Of a stretch of DNA of 64,000 bases, positions 18,465 through 26,812 are shown piece after piece. This DNA is from Micromonospora saelicesensis (GTDB lineage: Bacteria; Actinomycetota; Actinomycetes; Mycobacteriales; Micromonosporaceae): the NCBI RefSeq assembly GCF_900091575.1, contig NZ_FMCR01000002.1, positions 837,760 through 901,759 on the forward strand. The letters are read 5' to 3'. A model generated the notes under the pieces. It did no database searches. It was not told where the DNA came from and saw only the letters and a list, made by a program, of their open reading frames with translations. The position numbers and the translations under genes were made by a program. Position 1 is the stretch's first letter; every line of letters starts with the position of its first letter.

Positions 18465-18983
18465 ATGGGCCGTCGTTCGATCCTCGTCGCCACCGGTTGG
18501 GTGGCCACCGCCGCCATCGCCACAGTGATCGGCCTGGGCGCGATCCGGTTGGTGGGCGAGAGCCTCACCGGCACCCCGGGCGGGGTGCGCAGCGAGGCCG
18601 AGATCGAGCGGGCGCTCGCCGCACCGGAGCCGGCGCCCACCACGAGCACCGCCTCGGCCCCGCCGGGCACCACAGGCACCGCCTCGGCCGCGCCGGGCAC
18701 GACGGGCACCGCCTCGGCCGCGCCGGGCACGACGGGCCCCGCACCGAGCGCCAGCTCCGGGGCTCGCCGGGGGTTCGCCACCGACGGCGGCACCGCCGTC
18801 GCCGAGTGCGGCGTCGGCGGCGTACGCCTCGTCTCCTGGGCGCCCGCGCAGGGTTACCGGGTTCGCGACGTGGACCGGGGCCCGGACGACGACGTCGAGG
18901 TCACGTTCCAGGGGGCGACCCGGGAGTACGAGTTGAAGGTGCGCTGCATCGGCGCGGAGCCGGTGGCCGTCGCCGACGACTAG
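18465..18983 (+). CDS. Membrane-anchored extracytoplasmic protein with a tandem-repeat linker
   Basis: The 172-residue protein (start ATG 18465 after CAGGGG) has one N-terminal helix (about 5-28), an Ala/Pro/Gly/Thr linker built from three copies of a 10-residue unit (TASAAPGTTG type) and a compact C-terminal domain of about 70 residues containing two Cys (VAECGVGG and KVRCIGAE) that could form a disulfide. The C-terminal domain is unassigned. It is divergent from the two-component operon and may belong to its regulon. The repeat copy number may vary between strains. Confidence 0.75.
   Translation: MGRRSILVATGWVATAAIATVIGLGAIRLVGESLTGTPGGVRSEAEIERALAAPEPAPTTSTASAPPGTTGTASAAPGTTGTASAAPGTTGPAPSASSGARRGFATDGGTAVAECGVGGVRLVSWAPAQGYRVRDVDRGPDDDVEVTFQGATREYELKVRCIGAEPVAVADD
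18647..18736 (+). repeat. Three tandem 30-bp repeats inside a coding region
   Basis: The unit CACCGCCTCGGCC-GCGCCGGGCAC... repeats at 18647, 18677 and 18707. Copies 2 and 3 are almost identical (differing only at the junction into the unique sequence) and copy 1 differs at a few positions. It encodes the linker of the membrane-anchored protein and is in frame. Confidence 0.85.
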
Positions 18984-19027
18984 CGTCGACGCGGCCCGGG
19001 GCTGGCGGGTTGCCGCAATGAGCCATC

Positions 19028-19480
19028 ATGGCCGTCATGGTGGCACTCTGGCGGGACGAGTCTGGTCACCTGCGCGCATGGCGGGTGGGCCGCCGCCGCC
19101 TCGCCTGGCGTCCCCGCTTCCCTGAACCAGCGGCGCTTCAGGGCGCAGACGGCGGGCCGTTCGAGATCATCGTTTTCGCCATTGTTCTTGTGCTGGGCCT
19201 CGTCCACCTCCTCAACTGGCTCGCCGCGCTGCTCGCCACCTCGGTCGTCTGGCCGTACCGCGCGGTCTCCGGCCGTTGGCCAGTCGTGGCCTACCCGCTT
19301 GTTTCCTCGCTCGTCAGTACGGATGACGAGCGTGGGGACCGGCCACACCGGCGACGGGTTGCCGGCCGGGCCGCCGCCGTGGCTCTCACTCAGCAGTGGG
19401 TGCGGAACATCGAACGGCAGGGCCACCCCGAAGAGGGCGACCAACCGGCCGCTCCGGACCGGAGTGCCTCCCTCTCCTGA
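19028..19480 (+). CDS. Single-pass membrane protein of unknown function
   Basis: The 150-residue protein (ATG 19028; an in-frame ATG at 19037 is an alternative) has a charged N-terminus rich in Arg and Trp, one strong hydrophobic helix (FEIIVFAIVLVLGLVHLLNWLAALLA by position, about 47-72), and a polar, Arg/Asp-rich C-terminus. I do not recognise the family. The base composition and third-codon bias are those of a real gene. It is convergent to the membrane-protein/PadR operon. Confidence 0.6.
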   Translation: MAVMVALWRDESGHLRAWRVGRRRLAWRPRFPEPAALQGADGGPFEIIVFAIVLVLGLVHLLNWLAALLATSVVWPYRAVSGRWPVVAYPLVSSLVSTDDERGDRPHRRRVAGRAAAVALTQQWVRNIERQGHPEEGDQPAAPDRSASLS

Positions 19481-19561
19481 AGCTCAGTCACCCGGGCGGG
19501 TCCAACAACCCACGCCGCGGCGATCTCGCAGTTTCGCTCGACCTGGCTGAACTCGTTGCGA

Positions 19562-20635
19562 CTAGCTCACTGGCCGCTCGCGGTCCGCGTCGCGGCCGAG
19601 GGCGACCATGCGCATCGTCTCCTCCCGACGTCGCACGAGCAACGCCCCGGCCAGGAAGGTCACCGGCGCGACCAGCACCAGCATCGCCCACTGCGCCGGC
19701 ACCAGGGGGACGACGTGTCCCATGTGCATGGTCGAGGTGACCCAACCGGCGAGGGCGCTGTCGATCACCAGGGCGAGGGCCGCCACGGGCAGGAGCATGA
19801 CGACGATCCGCCGGCGTACCTCCGGGGTGAGCGTGGCCACCGCGATCACCATGGCCGACGCGGCGGCCACCAGGCCGGCGACGTAGAGCCAGAGCACCAG
19901 CTCACTGCTCGCCTCAAGGTCGTAGAAGACCTGGTACGACACCCCACCGACGAAGGCGAACGCGGGGCTGGTGACCCGGTTGGTCACCAACAGCGCGACC
20001 ATCGCGGCCGGCGCGAGCAACAGGGCCAGCAGTCGGCGGACGCCCAGCACCGCGATCGCCCGGCGGCGCGGTGCCGGCACGGTGAGCGCGGCGGCTGCCA
20101 GCACGGCGAGGGCGAGCTGTGGCAACGTGTCCACCACGTACGTCGGGTTGTCACCCGTCTGCGGGGCGACGAGCGCACCCCAGCCGAGCACGCCGGCCCA
20201 GGCCAGACCGGCGGCGACCCAGCGCCACCCGACCAGCACCGCCGCGCAGACGCCCGCCCAGCCGGCGACGTGCAGCCAGTCGACGAGATCCGGGCTGCTC
20301 GACCCGAACCCGGGCGGCAGGCTCGGCGCGAGGACGAGCAGGTCGAGCAGCGCCTTTCCGGCGAGGGCCAGCAGGACGACCCCGGCCAGCAGGCCGGTCA
20401 CCGTCGCTGCGTCCGCCCAACTCGGCTCGGTGAACCCCCGTGCGCCCACCCGCAGCCGCGCCCGCAATCCGGCCCCGACCAGGTTCCGCACGTCGGCGGT
20501 GGCGGGTCGCCGCTGGCCCGGCCGCGCGCCGGCGAGGAGCACGGCCAGTATCTCGTCCTCGTACACCCGGCGGTGTTCCCACGGGTAGACGGCCAGCAGC
20601 CGTCGGTAGCGGCGCTCCAGGTCGTCGCTGCTCAC
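19562..20635 (-). CDS. Polytopic membrane protein paired with a PadR regulator
   Basis: The 357-residue protein has an N-terminal cytoplasmic segment (LERRYRRLLAVYPWEHRRVYEDEILAVLL), characteristic of the many actinobacterial permease-like proteins next to PadR regulators. It is followed by about 8-9 hydrophobic helices. It overlaps the padR stop by 4 nt (ATGA), so the two are translationally coupled. The function is unknown, although PadR-linked membrane proteins are often stress- or drug-responsive. Confidence 0.8.
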   Translation of the reverse strand: MSSDDLERRYRRLLAVYPWEHRRVYEDEILAVLLAGARPGQRRPATADVRNLVGAGLRARLRVGARGFTEPSWADAATVTGLLAGVVLLALAGKALLDLLVLAPSLPPGFGSSSPDLVDWLHVAGWAGVCAAVLVGWRWVAAGLAWAGVLGWGALVAPQTGDNPTYVVDTLPQLALAVLAAAALTVPAPRRRAIAVLGVRRLLALLLAPAAMVALLVTNRVTSPAFAFVGGVSYQVFYDLEASSELVLWLYVAGLVAAASAMVIAVATLTPEVRRRIVVMLLPVAALALVIDSALAGWVTSTMHMGHVVPLVPAQWAMLVLVAPVTFLAGALLVRRREETMRMVALGRDADRERPVS

Positions 20636-20979
20636 GCCGCACCCCCGTCGGTCAGGAGGCCGCTGCGGCGCAGCCGTACCCGAGCGGCGTCCGCGTTGTG
20701 TCGCAGGCGGGACGCCTCCTCGGTGAGCCGTCGTGCGCCCAGGGCGGTGAGGCGGTAGTAGCGGCGCAGTCGCGACTGCACCACCTCTTCGCGCTCGACC
20801 TCGATAAGACCGTCGGCGCGGAGCCGGTCGAGGACGGCGTAGAGGGTGCCGGCGCGCAGTCGCACCCGGCCGTCGGAGATGCGCAGCACGTCCTCGATGA
20901 CGGCGTACCCGTGCATGGGCGCCTCCGCCAGCGCGGTGAGCACCAGGAACGTCGGTTCCCGCAGTGGAGCCTCAGCCAT
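20632..20979 (-). CDS. PadR-family transcriptional regulator
   Basis: The 115-residue protein has the winged-helix PadR fold: LREPTFLVLTALAEAPMHGYAVIEDV, LRAGTLYAVLDRLRADGLIEV and YYRLTALGARRL, then a C-terminal dimerisation helix. It lacks a clear Shine-Dalgarno, and its promoter region is a 25-bp AT-rich dyad ending just 8 bp before the ATG, typical of PadR autorepression. It is the first gene of a two-gene operon. Confidence 0.9.
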   Translation of the reverse strand: MAEAPLREPTFLVLTALAEAPMHGYAVIEDVLRISDGRVRLRAGTLYAVLDRLRADGLIEVEREEVVQSRLRRYYRLTALGARRLTEEASRLRHNADAARVRLRRSGLLTDGGAA

Positions 20980-20986
20980 GCCAGGA

Positions 20987-21011
20987 GCATATACCGATAG
21001 ACAGTATATGC
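20987..21011. promoter_or_regulatory. PadR operator over the core promoter
   Basis: GCATATAC-N9-GTATATGC is a perfect 8-bp-arm dyad. On the minus strand it contains TATACT and TATATG hexamers that can serve as -10 elements. Its AT content is far above the surroundings. Binding here would occlude RNA polymerase. Confidence 0.7.
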
Positions 21012-21083
21012 AAGAACGGCGAGTGCGGAGCGATGAACGTGGCCGGCATGGATCACCGTGCCGGCCACGTCATCGGTGGTGGT

Positions 21084-24000
21084 TCAGCTGGCGTACGCCT
21101 CCAACTCCCAGAGGGAGTGGCCATATCCGGTGCCCCGAGCGGTGCCATTGATCCGCAGGTAGCGGCCGTTGGCGCCGAGGGCGGTGTGCTCGTCCACGCC
21201 GCCGTCGGCCCCGGTCACCGTCTTCACTGTGGTCCAGGTGGTGCCGTCATTCGAGGTCTGGATCTGGTACGCGCTGCTGTACGCCGCCTCCCAGCTCAGC
21301 TTGACCCGACCGATCGCGGTGGGGCTGCCGAGGTCCACCCGGATCCACTGCGGATCGGAGAACGTGCTCGACCAGCGGGTGGTGAGGCTGCCGTCCACCG
21401 CCTGGGCGCCGGAGACGTCGGCCCCCTCGTTGCTGGACGTAGACGTCGGCTTGTTCAGCAGCAGGTTGCCACCGGTCGGGCTGCCGGTGCCGCCGTACAC
21501 CTCGAACTCGAACAGTGAGTAGCCCCAGGCGGTCCCCCGGGCCGTGCCGAGCAACCGGATGTACCGACCGGACCCGCTGAGCCCGGTCAGGTCGTCCACC
21601 CCGCCGTCGCCACCGGTCACCGTACGGATCGTGGTGAAGTTGACCCCGTCCGGCGAGGTCTGGATCTGGTACCCGCTGCCGTACGCGGCTTCCCAGGTCA
21701 GCTTGACCCGGTTGACGGTGTACGTGGCGCCGAGGTCCACGTCGATCCACTGTGGGTCACCGAAGGCGCTGCCCCACCGGGTGCCGGCCACGCCGTCGAA
21801 AGCGTTGGCCGCGGTGAACGCGCCCTCGAAGCTGGACGCGCGCGCTGGCTTGCCCCGGGCCAGGTTGGCACCCGGCTCGGGATCCGGGTCCGGGTCAGGT
21901 CCGGGACCGCCCGGGCTGGTGGAGAGGGTGAACTCGTCGATGTCGAAGTACGGGCCGGTGCCCTTGAAGACCAGGAACAGGGTCCGGGTGCCGGTCGGGG
22001 CGGTGACCCCACCGGTGACCGTGGCGAAGTTGGCGTACCCGCCGGTGGGCACGACGGTGGCCGAACCGACCAGCGGCCCGGTGGGCGAGTCGACCCGCAA
22101 CTCCAACGTGCCGCCACCGCCGGCCGGTGCGCCGACCCGGGCGCTGAACGACTGGATGCCGGTCAGGTTGTAGGGACGGAACGAGATCCAGTCGTTGTTG
22201 TCGACGTAGCCAACCGCCGCGCCGCCGTGCCCCGCCGCCCCGGCGACGATCTGGACGCCGGACGAGTCACCGAAGTGCTCGGCCTGGCGTACCCGAGGTT
22301 GCAGCACCGCCTGGGTGTGCGTGGTCAGCGCCGGCTGGCCGCCCCCACCCAGGTCGGTGTACTCCGCGTCGATGATGCCGAAGATGTTCGCCGCCGTGTC
22401 GTGCTCGCCGTCGGCCGAGGTCTGGATGACCCCGGTGCAGCCCTGCACGCTGCCGAGCTGGTGGCCGTGCGAGTCGTGGCCGAGGACGTAGTTCACCTTC
22501 ACCCGGGCGCAGTTGATCGCGCCGTCCTGGGCGTCGGTGACGGTGACGGAGAACGGCACCGCGTCCCCGAAATTGAAGGTCTGCCCGTTCAACGGGGTGT
22601 TGACGGTGACCACCGGGGCGCTGTTGCCGACCGTGACGACCACGCTCGCGGTGGCCGTCTTGCCGGTGGTGTCCCGGACCGTCAGCGTCGGGCTGCGGGT
22701 CCCGTTGGTGGTGTACGTGAAGCTCGGGTTCGCCGCTGTCGAGTCGGTGGTGCCGTTGTTGTCGAAGTCCCAGGCGTAGGTGAACGGGTCACCGTCCGGG
22801 TCGAGGGTGCCGGCCGAGGAGAAGGCCACTGTCAGCGGCGCGTTGCCACTGGTCGGCGTGGCGGACACCTTGGCGATGGGTGCTCTGCCCTCGCGGGCGT
22901 ACTCGATGCGGTAGAGCGCCGAGTTGGCGTCGCCGTTGAACCAGCCGGTGCCGTAGTCGAGCACGTAGAGCGCGCCGTCCGGGCCGAACTCCATGTCCAT
23001 GACCTGGGTGCCGGTCCACGGGAACGGGTTGATCTTCAGTGGTTGGCCGGACGCGTCGAGCTTGATGTTCTTGATCCAGCGGCGACCGAACTCACCGGCG
23101 AAGTAGGTCCCGTCGTAGTACTGGGGGAACGCCACGGGCGAGGTGTTGTTCGGGTCGTACCGGTAGACCGGCCCGCCCATCGGCGACAGGCCACCGCCGG
23201 TGAACTCCGGCGGCGAGCCGGAGCCGCCGTACGGCAACCAGGCCGAGACGGCCGGCGGCAGCTGGGTGATGCCGGTGTTGTTCGGCGAGTTGTTCACCGG
23301 CCCACCGGCGCAGTTGAACTTCGCCCCGGACGGCCCGGACGGGAAGGTGTAGTCGTTGTAGGCGTCGTTGCGGGCGGTGCAGTACGGCCAGCCGTAGAAG
23401 CCGGGCCGGTCGATCCGGGCGAACTCGACGTTGCCCGCCGGCCCCCGGTTCGGGTCGGCGGTGCCGGCGTCGGGGCCGTAGTCACCGAGGTAGACGATGC
23501 CGGTGGCCTTGTCCACGCTCATCCGGAACGGGTTGCGGAAGCCCATCGCGTAGACCTCCGGGCGGGTCCGCGCGGTGCCCGGTGCGAACATGTTGCCGGC
23601 CGGGATGGTGTAGCCGCCGGCCGCGCTCGGCTTGATCCGGAGGACCTTGCCGCGCAGGTCGTTGCTGTTCGCCGAGGTGCGCTGCGCGTCGAAGGCCGGG
23701 TTACGGCCGGCCCGCTCGTCGATCGGGGTGAAGCCGGCCGAGTCGAACGGGTTGGTGTCGTCACCGGTGGACAGGTAGAGGTTGCCGGCCGCGTCGAAGT
23801 CCATGTCACCGCCGACGTGGCAGCACATGCCCCGGCTGGTCGGCACGTTCAGGATCAACGTCTCGCTGGCCAGGTTGATGGTGTTGTCCGCGTTGACGGT
23901 GAACCGGGCCAGCCGGTTGACGCCCTCCCAGACGGCGAAGTCGGCCGGGGTGCCGGTGGCCGGCGCACCGCCGCCGGGGGTGCTCAGTGGTGGTGCGAAG

Positions 24001-25019
24001 TACGCGTACACCCAGCGGTTGGTGGCGAAGTTCGGGTCGGCCTTGATGCCCTGCAAACCCTCCTCGTCGCCGGTGTAGACCGGCAGGGTGGCGGCGATCT
24101 TGGTGTTGCCGGCGGCGTCGGTGTGCCGGATCACGCCGTTGCGGGAGGTGTGCAGCACGCCCCGGTCCGGCAGGACGGTGAGGCTCATCGGCTCACCGGT
24201 CTCGGCCGCGCCCTTGGCCAGCTCCACCTGCTGGAAGCTGCTGGTGACGGTGGGGCCACAGTCGGCGTCGACCGCGCCGGCGGCCGTCCGGATGCCGCCG
24301 AGCAGGTGCTGACGGAAGTTCGCCTCGGTGTACGAAGCGTCGGTGTGCCCCAGGCCCGTGTACCAGGCTCGGCCGCCGGAGTAGTTCTGACACCAGGAGA
24401 TCGGGTGGTCGGCGCCCATGCTCCCCCCGGTGTAGGTGCTCTCGTCCAGGGTGGCCAGCACGTGCGCGTTGCCGCGGGGGTTGGTGCGGTAGTTGTACAA
24501 CTCGTCGAACCGGTTCCACCGCTGCGGCAGCGTCGCGGTGGACGGGTGCACCTGGTCGGCGACCTTCACTGTGACGTTCTGCTCGGCCGGGTGCGAGGCG
24601 AAGTACGCCCCGACCAGTCCCCCGTACCAGGGCCAGTCGTACTCGGTGTCGGAGGCGGAGTGCACGCCCACGTACCCGCCGCCGCCGGTGATGTAGCGCT
24701 CGAACGCGGCCTGCTGGGCGGCGTTGAGCACGTCGCCGGTGGTGGAGAGCCAGATCACCGCGGCGAACCGGTCCAGGTTGGCGTCCGTGAACTGGGTGGC
24801 GTCCTCGGTGGCCTCGACGGTGAAGCCGTTGGCCGCACCAAGTTGCTGGATCGCGGCGATGCCCGGGGTGATGGATCCGTGCCGGAATCCGGCGGTCTTG
24901 CTGAAGACCAGCACGGTGAACGGTGCGGCGCTGGCCGTGGATGGCGAGGCGACGATGCCGCCCGCCACGAGGATCGTGCTCAGCGCGAGGCCGAGCCACG
25001 ATCTCAGGGATCTGCGCAC
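21084..25019 (-). CDS. Secreted modular protein: ThuA + PQQ-type glucose/sorbosone dehydrogenase + PKD + CBM6 + two CBM32
   Basis: The 1311-residue protein (GTG 25019 after AAAGGA) has a signal peptide (1-31). A ThuA-like glutamine-amidotransferase-fold domain (about 33-255) contains GGGGYVGVHSASDTEYDWPWYGG by position. A six-bladed beta-propeller of the GSDH/sorbosone dehydrogenase family follows (about 258-710, GFRNPFRMSVD and MEFGPDGALYVLDYGTGW). Then come a PKD domain (about 713-798), a CBM6-like domain (about 911-1031) and two F5/8-type C (CBM32) domains (about 1050-1174 and 1185-1311) that are near duplicates. It probably binds and oxidises or cleaves complex or keto-sugars at the surface of polysaccharide. 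This layout recurs in actinomycetes but no enzyme activity is assigned. Confidence 0.9.
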   Translation of the reverse strand: MRRSLRSWLGLALSTILVAGGIVASPSTASAAPFTVLVFSKTAGFRHGSITPGIAAIQQLGAANGFTVEATEDATQFTDANLDRFAAVIWLSTTGDVLNAAQQAAFERYITGGGGYVGVHSASDTEYDWPWYGGLVGAYFASHPAEQNVTVKVADQVHPSTATLPQRWNRFDELYNYRTNPRGNAHVLATLDESTYTGGSMGADHPISWCQNYSGGRAWYTGLGHTDASYTEANFRQHLLGGIRTAAGAVDADCGPTVTSSFQQVELAKGAAETGEPMSLTVLPDRGVLHTSRNGVIRHTDAAGNTKIAATLPVYTGDEEGLQGIKADPNFATNRWVYAYFAPPLSTPGGGAPATGTPADFAVWEGVNRLARFTVNADNTINLASETLILNVPTSRGMCCHVGGDMDFDAAGNLYLSTGDDTNPFDSAGFTPIDERAGRNPAFDAQRTSANSNDLRGKVLRIKPSAAGGYTIPAGNMFAPGTARTRPEVYAMGFRNPFRMSVDKATGIVYLGDYGPDAGTADPNRGPAGNVEFARIDRPGFYGWPYCTARNDAYNDYTFPSGPSGAKFNCAGGPVNNSPNNTGITQLPPAVSAWLPYGGSGSPPEFTGGGLSPMGGPVYRYDPNNTSPVAFPQYYDGTYFAGEFGRRWIKNIKLDASGQPLKINPFPWTGTQVMDMEFGPDGALYVLDYGTGWFNGDANSALYRIEYAREGRAPIAKVSATPTSGNAPLTVAFSSAGTLDPDGDPFTYAWDFDNNGTTDSTAANPSFTYTTNGTRSPTLTVRDTTGKTATASVVVTVGNSAPVVTVNTPLNGQTFNFGDAVPFSVTVTDAQDGAINCARVKVNYVLGHDSHGHQLGSVQGCTGVIQTSADGEHDTAANIFGIIDAEYTDLGGGGQPALTTHTQAVLQPRVRQAEHFGDSSGVQIVAGAAGHGGAAVGYVDNNDWISFRPYNLTGIQSFSARVGAPAGGGGTLELRVDSPTGPLVGSATVVPTGGYANFATVTGGVTAPTGTRTLFLVFKGTGPYFDIDEFTLSTSPGGPGPDPDPDPEPGANLARGKPARASSFEGAFTAANAFDGVAGTRWGSAFGDPQWIDVDLGATYTVNRVKLTWEAAYGSGYQIQTSPDGVNFTTIRTVTGGDGGVDDLTGLSGSGRYIRLLGTARGTAWGYSLFEFEVYGGTGSPTGGNLLLNKPTSTSSNEGADVSGAQAVDGSLTTRWSSTFSDPQWIRVDLGSPTAIGRVKLSWEAAYSSAYQIQTSNDGTTWTTVKTVTGADGGVDEHTALGANGRYLRINGTARGTGYGHSLWELEAYAS

Positions 25020-25351
25020 AGTGGGGTCCTTTCGCGGTGCGAGGGACGGCGTGCGCCGATCACGCCTGGCGGTGGTGGGACGAGACATGCGAATGCATCG
25101 TTGCGTCCGGATCACGGGCGCGTCAAGCACTCTCCCACCATCCGTGAGAGCGTTATCTCCGCAGGTCAGGCACGACCGTGTGGAGTGAGATCGAATAACG
25201 GTTTTCGGGCCGCGATCCACATTCGGAGGGCCCCGTGCAGGTGCCCGCGCCCGTCGGCGGTTGCGCAAGGCCAACACTTCCGGTCCTGGCCAATGCCGGG
25301 GGCCCACCTCGAAAGACGGCCAACCACCGCCGCGATACGACGACCGGACGC
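25020..25351. other. Promoter region of the ThuA/GSDH gene
   Basis: These 332 bp hold no gene. They contain a partial GAGAGCGTTATCTC dyad (25146-25159) and the ThuA/GSDH ribosome-binding site. The IniC-like gene ends at 25352. Confidence 0.5.
25146..25159. promoter_or_regulatory. Candidate LacI-type operator
   Basis: GAGAGCGTTATCTC has GAGA/TCTC outer arms around an imperfect GCGTTA centre, like LacI-family sites with a central CG. It lies about 130 bp upstream of the ThuA/GSDH start. Confidence 0.3.
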
Positions 25352-26812
25352 TCAGCGCCCGCCTGCGGCCAGCTCGGCGATCATCCCCTCGCAACTGCGG
25401 ACCACGACCTGAGCGCCGCGCCGCTGCGCCAGCGGGAGCAGAGGATCCTCCGCCCGGTCCCGCCACCGCCACTGCGCCTCGGAGGCGACCTCCCAGAGCT
25501 GCCGCACGTCGGCCTCATGCTCGACACCGAGCCGAGCCGCGAGGCCCACCCCGTCGCCGCCGACCAACCGTTGCGCCTCGGCGGCCAACTCCGCGTCGAA
25601 CCCCAGCCGGGTGTTCCGCAGCGCCACCAGCAGACGCAGCTCCCGGAACTCGTGCGCACCGGCGAGGATCTGCTCCACCGCGCCCACCAGCTCGGTGGAC
25701 CCCCGGGTGGGCTCGGCCCGCAGCAGCGCCTCCACCGCGGCCAGCGCCGACCGCGCCTTCAGGGCGTCGCGGCGATCGATGAAACAACGCGTCACCGACT
25801 CGCGCAGCTCGGTGAGACCGCTCCGCCGAATCAACTCCGCGGAGAGCTTCACCCGGCTGTCGAACCCGCTGCGCACCAGCGTGGCCGCCAGCCGGACACC
25901 GAAGACCCCGAACCGGCCCAGCAGCGCGGCGCGCACCTCGGTGTCCAGCCGTACCGGCAGCTCACCGCGGAGGAAGCGATCGGCGGAGATGAGGTGCGTG
26001 TCCAGTTCGGCCCGGGGCACCTGGGCCACTGTCGCGAGCGCGGCGAAATCCGATTCACCGAGCAGCCGGCCGGCCAGGCCGATCATGCCGCTGCATGCCA
26101 CGACGTTGACGCTGAGCGCGTTCACTCTCGGGTCACGGTAGTGCCGGCGAGCGAGCTGGCGGGCCGTCAGCAGGCCGTCGATCCGGCCGCCGCCGGTCTC
26201 GTCGGCACGGGACAACACCATGATCACGTTGACCGGAGCGGACTGTCCGACGGCACTGTCCCGTGCGGACTCCAGCACCCGCAGGTCACTGTCGCGACCG
26301 TCGCGGGTCAGGTACAACACCGCGTCCGAGTCGCGCAGCACCCGCTCCAACACCGGTGCCCGGCCCGGCTCGGCGCCGCCGGTGACCGGCGGGGTGTCGA
26401 TCAGCGTGATCTGCCGCAGCGCCCGCGTCGGCCACCGCACCACGATGTCCCGCACCTCCCCCGCACCCCAGCCCAGATCCACCCGCAGCCCGGTCGCCGA
26501 CTTCACCACTGCCAACTCCTGCGGTGGCTGCCCGACCGGGAAGGCGGTGGCACGCGGCGCGGCCCCGTCCTCGTACCAGGTGAAGGCCCCGTCCGCCCGC
26601 TCGACCGGCGCGACCTCCTCGCCCATCAACGCGTTGAGCACCGTCGACTTACCCGATCGCCACTGGCCGACGATGGCGATCCGCAGCGGCTGCTCCAACC
26701 GGGCCACCTGTTGCCGAAGCTCAGCGACGGCCCGGGGATTGTCCTGGTACAGCTCGATGGCCTGGTGCAGCAACCCCCACGCCGCCTCGTCCAGGCGCAC
26801 TCCCACCGTCAT
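25352..26812 (-). CDS. Dynamin-like GTPase, IniC-like
   Basis: The 486-residue protein has a dynamin-type GTPase domain (G1 GQWRSGKS at 49-56; G2 candidate in the ADGAFTWYEDG region; G3 LIDTPPVTGG). The G4 region reads LSRADE instead of the usual (N/T)KxD, so base selection may be altered. The rest is helical, and the C-terminus has a few amphipathic helices without a clear membrane anchor. Length and order match mycobacterial IniC (about 493 aa). The ATG overlaps the IniA-like stop (ATGA). Bacterial dynamins remodel or protect membranes. In mycobacteria the IniBAC operon responds to cell-wall inhibitors. Confidence 0.85.
   Translation of the reverse strand: MTVGVRLDEAAWGLLHQAIELYQDNPRAVAELRQQVARLEQPLRIAIVGQWRSGKSTVLNALMGEEVAPVERADGAFTWYEDGAAPRATAFPVGQPPQELAVVKSATGLRVDLGWGAGEVRDIVVRWPTRALRQITLIDTPPVTGGAEPGRAPVLERVLRDSDAVLYLTRDGRDSDLRVLESARDSAVGQSAPVNVIMVLSRADETGGGRIDGLLTARQLARRHYRDPRVNALSVNVVACSGMIGLAGRLLGESDFAALATVAQVPRAELDTHLISADRFLRGELPVRLDTEVRAALLGRFGVFGVRLAATLVRSGFDSRVKLSAELIRRSGLTELRESVTRCFIDRRDALKARSALAAVEALLRAEPTRGSTELVGAVEQILAGAHEFRELRLLVALRNTRLGFDAELAAEAQRLVGGDGVGLAARLGVEHEADVRQLWEVASEAQWRWRDRAEDPLLPLAQRRGAQVVVRSCEGMIAELAAGGR

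Noticed and set aside
22227..25412. Plus-strand reading of 1061 codons opposite the ThuA/GSDH gene
   Set aside because: Shadow of the real minus-strand gene; rich in His/Arg/Val words with no domain.
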